Positions 1-9,025 are shown, numbered from the stretch's first letter. The stretch is DNA of 64,000 nucleotides from CALMEC01 sp964531025 (GCA_964531025.1 CAZHDY010000001.1:310001-374000); one strand, 5' to 3'. Numbers and translations: made by a program. Notes: a model not told the origin generated them from the letters alone.

Positions 1-762
1 GGGGCGTTCCACGAGGGCCACCTCTCCCTCATGAGACTCGCGGGTGCGGACGGTGGCCACGATGTCGTGGTCAGCCTCTTCGTGAACCCCACGCAGTTCG
101 CACCCACCGAGGATCTCTCCGCGTACCCCCGCGACGAGGAGCGCGACCTGCGACTCGCCGCCGAGGCGGGAGCGAGCATCGTCTTCGCACCCCCCGTCGA
201 GGAGATCTACCCCGACGGGTTCGGCACCAGCATCACGGTTACGGGGCCCACGGCGATCCTCGAGGGGGCATCGCGCCCCGATCACTTCGCCGGCGTGGCC
301 ACGGTCGTCGCGAAGCTGCTCAACATCGTCGCCCCGGACCGCGTGGTGTTCGGTCAGAAGGACGCGCAGCAGGTCGCCGTCATCCGCCGGCTCATCACCG
401 ATCTCGACTTCGATGTCGAGCTGGTCGTGGGACCCATCGTCCGCGAGGACGACGGGCTCGCCATGTCCAGCCGCAACGCCTATCTGAACCCCGAGGAGCG
501 TCGTGCCGCCATCGTGCTGCGCCGTGCGCTCGACATGGCCGAGGTCCTCCACGCGGGAGGCGAGATGCACCCGCACGCACTGGAGGCCGTCGCCATGGCC
601 ACCCTCCGCGAGGAGCCCCTCTGCGAGCCGGAGTACGCCGCCATCGTGCATCCGGATACGTTTTCACTCATCGACACCCCGTTGGACGGACCGGCGGTCC
701 TGTGCCTCGCGGCACGGGTCGGTCCTGCGCGACTCATCGACAACACCATTCTCTCCGCCTGA
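1..762 (+). CDS. panC: Pantothenate synthetase PanC (5' end missing)
   Basis: ATP-dependent ligation of pantoate and beta-alanine to pantothenate, the last step of vitamin B5 synthesis, in the cytoplasm. The open frame enters from the window edge: the first visible residues are GAFHEGHLSLMRLA, the HxGH nucleotide-binding signature that lies about 30 residues into family members, so the true start is outside. Further on, FGQKDAQQ (pantoate/ATP site) and AMSSRN (the KMSKS-like SSRN loop) are intact; 253 residues are visible. An ATG at base 31 is internal, not the start. panD follows after 16 bases and panB overlaps panD, so this is a panCDB operon. Identification is secure. Confidence 0.95.
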   Translation, partial: GAFHEGHLSLMRLAGADGGHDVVVSLFVNPTQFAPTEDLSAYPRDEERDLRLAAEAGASIVFAPPVEEIYPDGFGTSITVTGPTAILEGASRPDHFAGVATVVAKLLNIVAPDRVVFGQKDAQQVAVIRRLITDLDFDVELVVGPIVREDDGLAMSSRNAYLNPEERRAAIVLRRALDMAEVLHAGGEMHPHALEAVAMATLREEPLCEPEYAAIVHPDTFSLIDTPLDGPAVLCLAARVGPARLIDNTILSA

Positions 763-778
763 GAAGGAGTCCAACCCC

Positions 779-1195
779 GTGATCACCCCCCGCACCCGCC
801 GCATGCTGAAGAGCAAGATCCATCGCGCCACGGTGACGGACGCGAACCTCAACTACGAGGGGAGCATCACCATCGACACCGACCTTCTCGCGCTTGCGGA
901 CATCCGGCCGTACGAGCAGGTCTTCGTCGTCAACATCAACACGGGGGCGCGCTTCGAGACCTACGCCATCGTCGGTGAGGCCGGCGCGGGCGACATGTGT
1001 CTCAACGGCGCGGCCGCCCGACTCGCGCAGCCCGGCGATCTCATCATCGTGATGACCTACGCCGAATACGCCGAGAGCGACCTCGCCGACTTCGAGCCGC
1101 TCGTGGTACTCGTGGACGAGAAGAACCGCGCTCGTCACACCACCACCGAGATCCCGGCAACCGTTCCCGCCTCATGGGAGGAGGACGTCTCATGA
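779..1195 (+). CDS. panD: Aspartate 1-decarboxylase PanD
   Basis: Pyruvoyl enzyme converting L-aspartate to beta-alanine, the second substrate of PanC. The GTG at 779 is chosen because AAGGAG lies at 764-769 with a 9-base spacer; an ATG at 803 (MLKSKIHRATVT) would give the usual short family N-terminus but has no Shine-Dalgarno. The product is 138 residues from the GTG. The self-processing site YEGS is present (Gly28-Ser29 from the GTG start), followed by ITID, and the LNGAAAR segment of the active site is intact. The stop overlaps the panB start by four bases (ATGA), so translation is probably coupled. Confidence 0.93.
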   Translation: MITPRTRRMLKSKIHRATVTDANLNYEGSITIDTDLLALADIRPYEQVFVVNINTGARFETYAIVGEAGAGDMCLNGAAARLAQPGDLIIVMTYAEYAESDLADFEPLVVLVDEKNRARHTTTEIPATVPASWEEDVS

Positions 1196-1983
1196 TCACC
1201 GCATCCGAGATCCGTTCCACCAAGGGTGTGCGCCGCCTGGCGATGTTGACGGCGTACGACTACCCCACCGCCTTCGCACTGGACCAGGTCGGCCTCGATA
1301 TGATCCTGGTCGGCGACTCGCTCGCCATGGTCGAGCTGGGCTTCCCGAACACGCGCGAGGCCACCGTCGAGATGATGTGCCACCACATCCGGGCGGTACG
1401 CACCGGAGCCGTGAACACCCACGTCGTCGGCGACATGCCCGCCGGCAGCGACACCACCCCGGACCACGCCGTCGCGACAGCCCGCGCGCTGGTCGAGGCC
1501 GGTGCCGACAGCGTCAAGCTGGAGGGCCCCAAGGTGGACGCCGTGCGCGCGATCATCGACGCCGGTATCCCGGTCATGGGACATGTCGGCCTTCTGCCGC
1601 AGACCGCGGAGGTGTTCCGCAAGGAGGGCAAGACGCCGGAGGAGGCCGCGCGCATCCTCGACGAGGCCCGCGCGCTCGACGCCGCCGGGTGCTACGCGAT
1701 CGTGATCGAGGCCGTCCCGGCCGAGCTCGCCACGCGGATCACCGAGGCGGTCACGGTCCCGACGATCGGCATCGCCGCCGGCGTCGCGACGGACGGTCAG
1801 GTCCTCGTTTCGACGGACCTCATCGGCCAGCTCCCCTTTACCCCGCCGTTCGTGACACCGAAGGCGAACGTCTTCCAGATCGTGCAGGACGCGGCCCGGT
1901 CCTACGTGAACGACGTCCATACCGGTTCGGACGAGATGTCGGCCGAGGTCGGGGACGACCTGGGGGTCATCTACGGAAGCTGA
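1192..1983 (+). CDS. panB: 3-methyl-2-oxobutanoate hydroxymethyltransferase PanB
   Basis: Transfers a hydroxymethyl group from 5,10-methylene-tetrahydrofolate to 2-oxoisovalerate, making ketopantoate; a Mg-dependent TIM barrel. 263 residues, the usual length. Visible motifs are AYDYPTA near the N-terminus, VGDSLAMV (metal Asp), GDMP, KLEG, MGHVGLLPQ and the C-terminal TPPFVTP. GGAGGAGG at 1177-1184 precedes the ATG that overlaps the panD stop. With panC and panD it supplies the pantoate and beta-alanine branches in one transcript. A 16-bp hairpin lies 44 bases after the stop. Confidence 0.95.
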   Translation: MITASEIRSTKGVRRLAMLTAYDYPTAFALDQVGLDMILVGDSLAMVELGFPNTREATVEMMCHHIRAVRTGAVNTHVVGDMPAGSDTTPDHAVATARALVEAGADSVKLEGPKVDAVRAIIDAGIPVMGHVGLLPQTAEVFRKEGKTPEEAARILDEARALDAAGCYAIVIEAVPAELATRITEAVTVPTIGIAAGVATDGQVLVSTDLIGQLPFTPPFVTPKANVFQIVQDAARSYVNDVHTGSDEMSAEVGDDLGVIYGS

Positions 1984-2027
1984 CCCGCGGACCGCAGTCC
2001 CGCTGGTCGGACGGAGGTGAGAATGCA

Positions 2028-2063
2028 GTCGGGCCCGGTGGAGATCGCTCCACCGGGCCCGAC
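2028..2063. terminator. Bidirectional terminator between panB and fumC
   Basis: A perfect 16-bp stem (2028-2043 with 2048-2063) with an ATCG loop. It is GC-rich, lies between convergent panB and fumC, and can form on either strand. Only a short T-run follows on the + strand. Confidence 0.85.
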
Positions 2064-2106
2064 GTCATTTCGGAGCCGCCTCACGGTGACGACGACTTCG
2101 CAACTG

Positions 2107-3432
2107 CTACCGGCTGCGGTTCCCGCGAGCGATCTTGCGGAGGTCGAGCGCCTTGTTGAGGATCGACTCGGCGACTCCCTGCTCCAGGGCGACCTCGCGG
2201 ATCGGACGGCCGCTGGCGGTGGCCTCCTTCACGATGGCCGTGCCCTTCTCGTAGCCGATGATCTCGTTCAGGGCCGTCGTGACCTGGACGTTCGACTGTG
2301 CGTACTCGTCGAGCCGCTCCCGGTTGGGTTCGATGCCGTCGATGCACTTGGTCGCGAACGCCGTGCTGGACGTGGCGAGCAGGTTGATCGACTGGAGCAG
2401 GTTGCGCCCCATCATCGGGATCATCACGTTGAGCTCGAAGTTGCCGGCGAGACCACCGGTCGTGATGGCGGCGTCGTTGCCGATGACCTGGCAGCCGACC
2501 TGGCAGACGACCTCGGGGATGACCGGGTTGACCTTGCCGGGCATGATCGACGAGCCCTTCTGGAGCTCGGGCAGGAAGATCTCGGCGAGGCCCGCGCGCG
2601 GACCCGATCCCATCCAGCGCAGGTCGTTGGCGATCTTGATGAGCGAGACGGCGACGACCTTGAGGGCGCCGGACATCTCGACCAGGCCGTCACGGTTGCC
2701 CTGCGCCTCGAAGGGGTCGGCCGGTGCGGAGATCTTGAGGCCGGTCTCCTTGGCGAGGACGCGGCGCACCTTGGCGGCGAACTGCGGGTGCGTGTTCAGC
2801 CCGGTTCCGGTGGCGGTGCCACCGAGCGGGATCTGTCCGAGCCGGGGAAGCGCATCCGAAACACGGGCGTGTCCCTGACGGACCTGCGCGGCGAAGCCGG
2901 CGAACTCGGCGCCCAGGGTGACGGGGACGGCGTCCATGAGGTGCGTGCGGCCGGTCTTGACCAGGTCCTTGAACTCCTTGGCCTTCGCCTCGAGCGAGGT
3001 CGCCAGGAGGTCGAGCGCCGGAAGGAGCGTCTTCGCCGCTGCCTCGAGCGCTGCCAGGTGGACGGCCGAGGGGAACACGTCGTTGGAGCTCTGCCCCATG
3101 TTGACGTGATCGTTCGGGTGGATCCCCTCGCCGGCGAGGTTCGCGATGACCTCGTTGGCGTTCATGTTGGACGAGGTACCCGAGCCGGTCTGGAAGACGT
3201 CGACCGGGAACTGGTCGTCGTGCTTTCCGGCGGCGACGGCATTTGCCGCACGTGTGATCTTCGCGGCCGAACGCCTGTCGAGCTTGCCCAGTTCAGCGTT
3301 GACGGTGGCGGCCGCGCCCTTGATGCGGCCGAGCCACTGAACGATCTCGACGGGGATCGGCTCCCCGGAGATCTCGAAGTTCGCAACGGCCTTCTTGGTC
3401 TCGCCGCCCCACAGCTGCGTGGTCTTCGCCAC
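2107..3432 (-). CDS. fumC: Class II fumarate hydratase FumC
   Basis: Reversible hydration of fumarate to L-malate in the TCA cycle; a homotetrameric, iron-free fumarase/aspartase-superfamily enzyme. 441 residues. The superfamily signature GSSIMPGKVNP is intact, as are TGSGTSSNMNANE, HPNDHVNMGQSSND and KTGRTHLMDA, which form the composite active site. The GTG start is preceded by GAGGAGG on the minus strand at a good distance. The peptidase gene lies upstream on the same strand, 46 bases away. The set of motifs fits fumarase better than aspartase, but aspartase activity cannot be ruled out from sequence alone. Confidence 0.93.
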   Translation of the reverse strand: MAKTTQLWGGETKKAVANFEISGEPIPVEIVQWLGRIKGAAATVNAELGKLDRRSAAKITRAANAVAAGKHDDQFPVDVFQTGSGTSSNMNANEVIANLAGEGIHPNDHVNMGQSSNDVFPSAVHLAALEAAAKTLLPALDLLATSLEAKAKEFKDLVKTGRTHLMDAVPVTLGAEFAGFAAQVRQGHARVSDALPRLGQIPLGGTATGTGLNTHPQFAAKVRRVLAKETGLKISAPADPFEAQGNRDGLVEMSGALKVVAVSLIKIANDLRWMGSGPRAGLAEIFLPELQKGSSIMPGKVNPVIPEVVCQVGCQVIGNDAAITTGGLAGNFELNVMIPMMGRNLLQSINLLATSSTAFATKCIDGIEPNRERLDEYAQSNVQVTTALNEIIGYEKGTAIVKEATASGRPIREVALEQGVAESILNKALDLRKIARGNRSR

Positions 3433-3478
3433 TGAACCCTCCTCTGATGTTTACGTCGAACCCTGGTCGGCCCAGAGC

Positions 3479-4804
3479 CTACTCGGCGAACGCCTGGAGC
3501 ATGGCCATCGCCGCGCGGACACCCGTCCCGAGGTTCGCGATGAGCATCCGCTCGTTGGGCGAGTGGATCGCGTCGTCCGGAAGCGTGAATCCGGTGAGGA
3601 TGGTGGGCATCCCCCGCCCCGTCATCGACGCGAAGATGGGAAGCGTCCCACCTGTTCTCATCGCGATGACGGGAAGCCCGGTGGCCTCACCGATGGCGGC
3701 CATCGCGGCGCGCATGGCCGGGTGGTCCGGATCCATCACCCCGGGGTCGGCCACGCCCATGTCCTCCACGTCGATCTCCGCGCCGTCGGGACACGCGGCG
3801 CGGAGGATCTCGTCGAACGCACGGGCCATCGCCGCGGCGTCCTGACCGGGTGCCACGCGCATCGACACCATGGCGTGCGCGACGGTCGGGATGACGGTCT
3901 TCACCGCATCCGCCTCACCGGCCCAGACGGCGTTCACGTCGACCGACGGCAGGACCATGGTACGTCGGGCGAGTTCGGCTGCCGCATCGGCGTCGGCCGG
4001 GACGAGGCCAGCCTCGGCCAGCATGGTCGGACCGTCGCTCAGCCGCTCCCACTCCGCGACGAGGTCGTCCGGGACGGGCGTCGCGCCCACGGCGAGAGTC
4101 TCAGGAACACGTCCGGCCCGCGGACGAACCGCGGCGAGAACGTCCGAGATCACGTGGCACGCGTTCATGGCGGCGCCGCCGAAGAGCCCACTGTGCCCGT
4201 CGCGCGTCCCGCAGCGGACGGTGACACGGCGGTAGATCAACCCGCGCACCCCGCACTCCACGGCGGCCAGCCCTCGGTTCACCATGCCGCCGTCCCAGAT
4301 GACGGCGACGTCCGCCACCGGATCCATGGCCTCCACCCAACGGATGGCCGAGTCGCCGCCGGACTCCTCCTCCCCGTCCACGAGGAAGATCACGTTGACC
4401 GGGAGATCTCCCGACTCGTGCAGCCGACGCACCGCGCAGAGGATCTGGAAGAAGTTGCCCTTGTTGTCGCTGGCGCCGCGGGCGTACAGGTAGCCGTCGC
4501 GCTCGGTCGGCTCGAAGGCCGGTGAGTCCCAGCGATCCGGATCGCCCACCGGCTGCACGTCGTAGTGCCCGTAGACCAGTACGGTGCGCGCCCGGGTGGG
4601 GTCGTCCACGGTGGCCGCAACGGGCGCGATCAGGAACGGATGTCCGCCGGTGCGGAGCACCTCGACGGTCGCGGCGCCGGCGTCCCGGAGCTCGCCCTCC
4701 ATGAAGGCGACGGCGGCCTCCATGTCGGAGGCGTGTTCGGCAAGGGCGCTGATGCTCGGGATGCGGAGGTAGGAGTGGAGGCGGGCGAGTTCGTCGTCGT
4801 TCAT
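3479..4804 (-). CDS. M20-family dinuclear zinc dipeptidase
   Basis: Cytoplasmic metallopeptidase or related amidohydrolase of the M20/CNDP-DapE type; it probably cleaves dipeptides. 441 residues. Zinc and catalytic motifs are all present: GHYDVQP (His80, Asp82), ASDNKG (Asp113), GEEESGG (general-base Glu and metal Glu, 145-147), DGHSG in the dimerisation lid, and a C-terminal HSPNE metal histidine. No signal peptide. The exact substrate is unknown; succinyl-diaminopimelate desuccinylase is less likely because the overall pattern (DVQPV, SDNKGN) is that of the M20 dipeptidases. fumC follows on the same strand and may be cotranscribed. A cluster of palindromic repeats lies directly upstream. 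Confidence 0.85.
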   Translation of the reverse strand: MNDDELARLHSYLRIPSISALAEHASDMEAAVAFMEGELRDAGAATVEVLRTGGHPFLIAPVAATVDDPTRARTVLVYGHYDVQPVGDPDRWDSPAFEPTERDGYLYARGASDNKGNFFQILCAVRRLHESGDLPVNVIFLVDGEEESGGDSAIRWVEAMDPVADVAVIWDGGMVNRGLAAVECGVRGLIYRRVTVRCGTRDGHSGLFGGAAMNACHVISDVLAAVRPRAGRVPETLAVGATPVPDDLVAEWERLSDGPTMLAEAGLVPADADAAAELARRTMVLPSVDVNAVWAGEADAVKTVIPTVAHAMVSMRVAPGQDAAAMARAFDEILRAACPDGAEIDVEDMGVADPGVMDPDHPAMRAAMAAIGEATGLPVIAMRTGGTLPIFASMTGRGMPTILTGFTLPDDAIHSPNERMLIANLGTGVRAAMAMLQAFAE

Positions 4805-4868
4805 GTGCTCGGAGCGATCGGAGGGACGTGCTTACGCTAACCGCCGACGCGGGTCGCTTTCACCGTCC

Positions 4869-5233
4869 GGAAAGTTCCGTGTCAGACACCGGACGCGCCA
4901 CGCCCACGCGTCCGGGCAAGAACTCCCTGCATTTTCGCCGGTTCCGCCGTTCGCGCCATTCGCCTCGGAAAGTTTTGTGTCAGACACCAGACTTTCCGCA
5001 CCTGGCTGCGCGAGCGAGCCGAGCCACATCGATAGCCACGGCATCCGCGGCGACGAGTCCGGAACGACCTCGTCCGGTGGAATCTCGCGGCTCGGAAAGT
5101 TTTGTGTCAGACACCAGACTTTCCCTCCCGCACCCGCCGGCACGAATCCCCTGCATTAACCAGCATTCCGCCTCGCACGTCAGGCGCACCGGAAAGTTTT
5201 GTGTCAGACACCGGACTTTCCGCCGGACTTTCC
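4869..5233. repeat. Cluster of four 31-bp palindromic repeats plus a partial copy
   Basis: Copies at 4869-4894 (right end degraded), 4967-4997, 5094-5124 and 5191-5221, all in the same orientation, with a partial right arm at 5223-5233. Each is an imperfect palindrome with ends GGAAAG and CTTTCC and a core GTGTC-A-GACAC, able to fold into a hairpin of nearly 15 bp. The spacers between copies 1-2 and 3-4 are themselves related (both hold a GAAyyCCCTGCATT-like stretch 224 bases apart), so the cluster seems to have arisen by tandem duplication of a two-palindrome unit of about 225 bp. The stretch 4805-5243 contains no convincing gene. Confidence 0.85.
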
Positions 5234-5243
5234 GCGCCGGGGG

Positions 5244-6083
5244 CTACGCGAGCCTGGTCACCTCGACCGTCACCTGCATCCGCGACGTGGGCGAGCCCGA
5301 GAAGATCCCGCTCAGTGGACGCACGTCCATGTAGTCACGGCCGGAGGCGATCACCACATGGCGATCACCGATCGGCTGGTCGTTCGTCACGTCGAACGCG
5401 CGCCACCGCCCGTCCCACCACTCCACCCAGGCGTGCGACTCACCCCTCACGGTCTGTCCCACGGAGGCGTTCTCGCTCGGGTGGAAGTACCCGGACACGT
5501 ACCGGGCCGGGATACCGAGGGTCCGCAGACCGCCGATCGCGAGATGCGTCATGTCCTGGCACACACCGGCGCGCTGATCCCAGGCCTCAGCGGCCTTCGA
5601 GTGCACCTGCGTCGCCCCCGGCAGGTACGTGAGCTCCTCGTTCACCACGGTGCAGATGTCGACAGCCGCATCGCCCGGGGTGCGCGCGCGGCGACGGATG
5701 TCGTGGACGGTCTCCACGAACTCAGGAGGTGGTGCCACCAACGGCGGGATCATCAGGTACTCGGTGTAGGTGTCGCAGACCGAGGGATCGGCGAGATGCG
5801 ACCAGGCGAGCGTCGGCGACGGCAGCCCGGTGCGATGCGTGTGCACCGTCGCGTGCGCGTTCACCGTCAGCGTGTCGTGGGGATCGAGTACCTCGAAGGC
5901 CGTGACGAGCGTGCCGAAGTAATCGCGGTAGGTGTGCGTCCACGGCGTCGGCGTGATGTCCAGGCGGGTGTGCACCACGATCTGCTCCGTCGTGGTGAGC
6001 GGGGTCAGCCGCGCCTCGTTGTACGACGTGACCGCCTCGCCGTCATAGACGTAGTCGGTCGTGTGGCTGATGCGAAGCTGCAT
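5244..6083 (-). CDS. Transglutaminase-like cysteine protease
   Basis: Transglutaminase-core protein of the bacterial type with an N-terminal beta-sandwich; probably hydrolyses or transfers peptide/isopeptide bonds in the cytoplasm. 279 residues, no signal peptide. The N-terminal part begins MQLRISHTTDYVYD, typical of these proteins; the core carries the catalytic triad as GVCQDMTHLA (Cys), ESHAWVEWW (His) and FDVTNDQPIG (Asp). The ATG lies two bases after the stop of the alpha-E gene, so translation is probably coupled; reading further upstream would only run antisense to that gene. It is third in the operon ATP-grasp, alpha-E, transglutaminase, whose members are often found together and have been proposed to form a peptide-ligation and peptide-cleavage system. 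Confidence 0.88.
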   Translation of the reverse strand: MQLRISHTTDYVYDGEAVTSYNEARLTPLTTTEQIVVHTRLDITPTPWTHTYRDYFGTLVTAFEVLDPHDTLTVNAHATVHTHRTGLPSPTLAWSHLADPSVCDTYTEYLMIPPLVAPPPEFVETVHDIRRRARTPGDAAVDICTVVNEELTYLPGATQVHSKAAEAWDQRAGVCQDMTHLAIGGLRTLGIPARYVSGYFHPSENASVGQTVRGESHAWVEWWDGRWRAFDVTNDQPIGDRHVVIASGRDYMDVRPLSGIFSGSPTSRMQVTVEVTRLA

Positions 6084-6085
6084 GC

Positions 6086-7021
6086 TCACAGTGGATCCCC
6101 CTGCCAGCTCGTGGCCTCGGCACCGGCGAAGTAGCGGCGCGTCACGGACTCGGTCGCGGCGGCACAGGTGTGCTGCAGGCGTTCCATCTCGACCGGGAGG
6201 GCGGCGACCACGTCCGACAGCGATCGGTACTCGAGGTCGGCGCGCGTGCGGCCCAGGAGGCGCTGCGCGTCGTTCTGGAATCCCGTGCGCTGGCTCGACG
6301 CTTCCAGGTTCTCCAGGCATCGCTCGGCCCGGGTGATGTTGTGGACGATGGAGCGCGGGAAGAGCCGGTCCAGAAGGAGGAACTCGGCGGCGGCACGATC
6401 GGTCTCGAGCCCGCGGTAGGTCCGCAGGAAGGCCTCGTAGGCGCCGCACGCGCGGAGGGTGCTGGTCCACGCAGACGCCGCGGACGAACCCGTGAGTGCC
6501 GCGGTCGCCACCAGCCGCGCGGTCATGTCGGCGCGCTCGATGCTCCGCCCGAGCACCATGAACTGGTAGCCCTCGTCGCGGGTCATCGTGGCCTCGGCCG
6601 TTCCGCTGATGAGTGCGGCGCGGTCGCGGACCCAGCCGAACACCGCGGGCGGGCGGAGCGTGCGGAAGCGCCCCGACGGCAGGGCCCGCCAGGTCGTGTT
6701 CACCGCCTCCCACAGGGGTTCGGAGAGCGTCTCACGCGCCCGTCGTGCCGATTCACGCGCCGCCACGATGGCGGACGCGATGGACGCGGGCTCGTCCAGG
6801 TCGTACACGAGGAGGTCCAGGATGTGCGTCCTCGTGAGCGCGTCGGTCTCCGCGTCGGACGGAACACCCATGATGGAGAGCAGGGTCCGACACGACGCGG
6901 CCATCACCGTGGGGTCCTCGACCATGAGCTGGGTCTGCACGTCCAGGATGCGCGCCGTGTCCTCGGCACGCTCGATGTAGCGCCCGATCCAGAACATCGA
7001 CTCGGCGATACGGCTCAGCAC
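6086..7021 (-). CDS. Alpha-E domain protein (DUF403)
   Basis: All-alpha protein of the alpha-E family; biochemical role unknown, but it accompanies circularly permuted ATP-grasp ligases and transglutaminases in many genomes. 311 residues. The family start MLSRIAESMFWIGRYIERAE is present, with a second copy-like segment FMVLGRSIERADMTARL near residue 165, consistent with an internal repeat of helical hairpins. The start is a GTG overlapping the preceding stop by seven bases. It contains no membrane segment and no recognisable catalytic motif. Confidence 0.88.
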   Translation of the reverse strand: MLSRIAESMFWIGRYIERAEDTARILDVQTQLMVEDPTVMAASCRTLLSIMGVPSDAETDALTRTHILDLLVYDLDEPASIASAIVAARESARRARETLSEPLWEAVNTTWRALPSGRFRTLRPPAVFGWVRDRAALISGTAEATMTRDEGYQFMVLGRSIERADMTARLVATAALTGSSAASAWTSTLRACGAYEAFLRTYRGLETDRAAAEFLLLDRLFPRSIVHNITRAERCLENLEASSQRTGFQNDAQRLLGRTRADLEYRSLSDVVAALPVEMERLQHTCAAATESVTRRYFAGAEATSWQGDPL

Positions 7022-8679
7022 GGCCCGCCCTCCGGATCCGAGGAGGAACCGGCGCGATCAGGTGCGGTCTGCGATGCCTGCTGTTGCTGCTCCTGCTGCG
7101 CGGTGCGGTCGGACGCGAAGGGCTGTTCGCGGTGGTGCTGCGGCGCCCGGAAGTCGGCCGGCGTCCCGTTGGCCGACGGCCGGGCGATCACGGACGCTGC
7201 GGACTCGACGAATCCGTCCGGGGGTGTCCGGCGCACTGCCTCGGGGTCGCCCGCCAGCACCCAGGTGTCCTTCGATCCGCCTCCGCGCGAGGAGTTCACG
7301 ATGAGCTCGCCCTCGGCGAGCGCGACCCGTGTCAGTCCGCCGGGCAGCACCCACACCCGCTCCCCGTCGTTGACGGCGAAAGGACGTAGGTCGACGTGCC
7401 GGGCCACCATTCGCCCGCCGATGTAGGTCGGCACGGTCGAGAGCTGGACCACCGGCTGGGCGATCCACGCACGCGGATCGGCCTCGATGCGGTGCCGTAG
7501 ACGGTCCAACTCGCTCTTCGACGCTCGCGGACCGATGACGATGCCCTTGCCACCGGAGCCGTCGACGGGCTTCAGCACGAGCTCGTGGAGCCGGTCCATG
7601 ACCTCCTCACGATGTGCGGGCTCCCCCATCCTCCAGGTGTCCACGTTGTGGAGAACCGGTTCCTCGTTCGTGTAGTAGCGGATGAGGTCCGGCATGTACG
7701 TGTAGACGAGCTTGTCGTCGGCCACACCATTTCCCACGGCGTTGGCCACGGTCACGTTGCCGGCCCGTGCCGCGTTCACGAGCCCGGGACAGCCGAGGAG
7801 CGAGTCGGCGCGGAACTGCACCGGGTCGAGGAACTCGTCGTCGACCCGCCGGTAGATGACGTGGACCTGTTCGAGGCCCTGGGTGGTCCGCATCATGACC
7901 CGGCCCCGACGACAGACGAGGTCCTTGCCCTCGACCAGCTCGACGCCCATGGTGCGGGCCAGAAGCGCATGCTCGAAGTACGCGCCGTTGAACACGCCGG
8001 GCGTCAGGACGACGACGGTGGGATCGGCGATGCCGGCCGGAGCCGCCGCTCGCAGGGCCGACAGGAGCTTCTGCGGATATCCCGCGACAGACCGGATGCG
8101 GTGGCGCGCGACGGTCTCGGGGAGCGCCGATGAGATGGCCCGGCGGTTGGTCATGACGTACGAGACGCCCGACGGGACGCGGACGTTGTCCTCCAGGACC
8201 CGGAACTCCCCGGCGTCGTCGCGCACCAGGTCGATGCCGGCGACCTGGATGCGCACGCCGTTGGGCGGAACGACTCCCGCGGCAGCGCGATGGAAGTGGT
8301 TGGACGTCGCGACGACCGATCGCGGGATGACCCCGTCCTCGAAGACCCGACCCGCGTCGTACACATCGGCCAGGAACATCTCGAGGACGCGCACCCTTTG
8401 CTGCACCCCGCGCTCGATGCGTGTCCATGCATCGCGTTCGATGACACGGGGCAGGATGTCCAGAGGGAACGCGCGCTCCTCACCACCGATGTCGAAGGTG
8501 ACGCCCTTGTTCAGATAGGACGTCTGCAGTGCGTCGACGCGACTGTGGATCTCCACGTCCGACATCTCGGACAACGACGACGCGAGATGGCGGTACGTGG
8601 AGCGGATACCCCCGTCCCCCATCATCTCGTCGAACGCGGATCCCGCTCCCCCGTCGTATCCGTCGAACATTTCGGCCAT
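7015..8679 (-). CDS. Circularly permuted ATP-grasp type 2 protein
   Basis: Predicted ATP-dependent carboxylate-amine or peptide ligase with a circularly permuted ATP-grasp fold. 554 residues from the ATG at 8679 (MAEMFDGYDGG); longer readings add an arginine-rich, non-family N-terminus. Family motifs include LEDNVRVPSGVSYV, LTPGVFNGAYFEH, LVCRRGRVMMRT, NAVGNGVADDK, KPVDGSGGKG (glycine-rich nucleotide loop) and the C-terminal NSSRGGGSKDTWV. The last 60 residues are a low-complexity tail rich in Gln, Ser and Asp, unlike the conserved core. First gene of the operon; an inverted repeat lies 34 bases before its start. No proteasome-like Anbu gene, a frequent partner of this cluster, is visible nearby. 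Confidence 0.88.
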   Translation of the reverse strand: MAEMFDGYDGGAGSAFDEMMGDGGIRSTYRHLASSLSEMSDVEIHSRVDALQTSYLNKGVTFDIGGEERAFPLDILPRVIERDAWTRIERGVQQRVRVLEMFLADVYDAGRVFEDGVIPRSVVATSNHFHRAAAGVVPPNGVRIQVAGIDLVRDDAGEFRVLEDNVRVPSGVSYVMTNRRAISSALPETVARHRIRSVAGYPQKLLSALRAAAPAGIADPTVVVLTPGVFNGAYFEHALLARTMGVELVEGKDLVCRRGRVMMRTTQGLEQVHVIYRRVDDEFLDPVQFRADSLLGCPGLVNAARAGNVTVANAVGNGVADDKLVYTYMPDLIRYYTNEEPVLHNVDTWRMGEPAHREEVMDRLHELVLKPVDGSGGKGIVIGPRASKSELDRLRHRIEADPRAWIAQPVVQLSTVPTYIGGRMVARHVDLRPFAVNDGERVWVLPGGLTRVALAEGELIVNSSRGGGSKDTWVLAGDPEAVRRTPPDGFVESAASVIARPSANGTPADFRAPQHHREQPFASDRTAQQEQQQQASQTAPDRAGSSSDPEGGPC

Positions 8680-8712
8680 TCCCGAGACGCTATCGACGCC
8701 GTAATTCCGGGT

Positions 8713-8727
8713 GTTCCGCCACGGAAC
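8713..8727. promoter_or_regulatory. Inverted repeat in the divergent ATP-grasp / MMPL intergenic region
   Basis: GTTCCG-CCA-CGGAAC, a perfect 6-bp inverted repeat with three central bases, 34 bases before the ATP-grasp start. It could be an operator. The remainder of 8680-9025 (346 bases) shows no convincing gene or terminator. Confidence 0.35.
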
Positions 8728-9025
8728 GACACTTGACGGCCTCCGATTTGGCCATACGGCCGATCGCGTATTCGCGGTCCGGGTCGCACCCCGCCACCGG
8801 CTCCCTGCACCGCACGGCGATCCCGGCAGGGGCGCCGCTCGAACCTGCCTGCGGGCACCGGTTCCGGGCCTCCGTCCCTCACCCACTTTCGTCAAGCAGA
8901 ATACGAGCCGTGCTGACTCCGACCGCCGCGCGCCGAGCCGCGCCCGTGTGCCCGCCGGAGTGGGCCCCGCCGGCTGATGCCTCCGGGCCCGGCCGTCTGA
9001 CCGGCCCGCACCCGTCCATCACGGC

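Noticed and set aside
4869..5233. Repeats with 66-96-base spacers, resembling a CRISPR array
   Set aside because: The repeats are near-perfect palindromes that diverge between copies, spacers are uneven and two are homologous to each other, and no cas genes are present.
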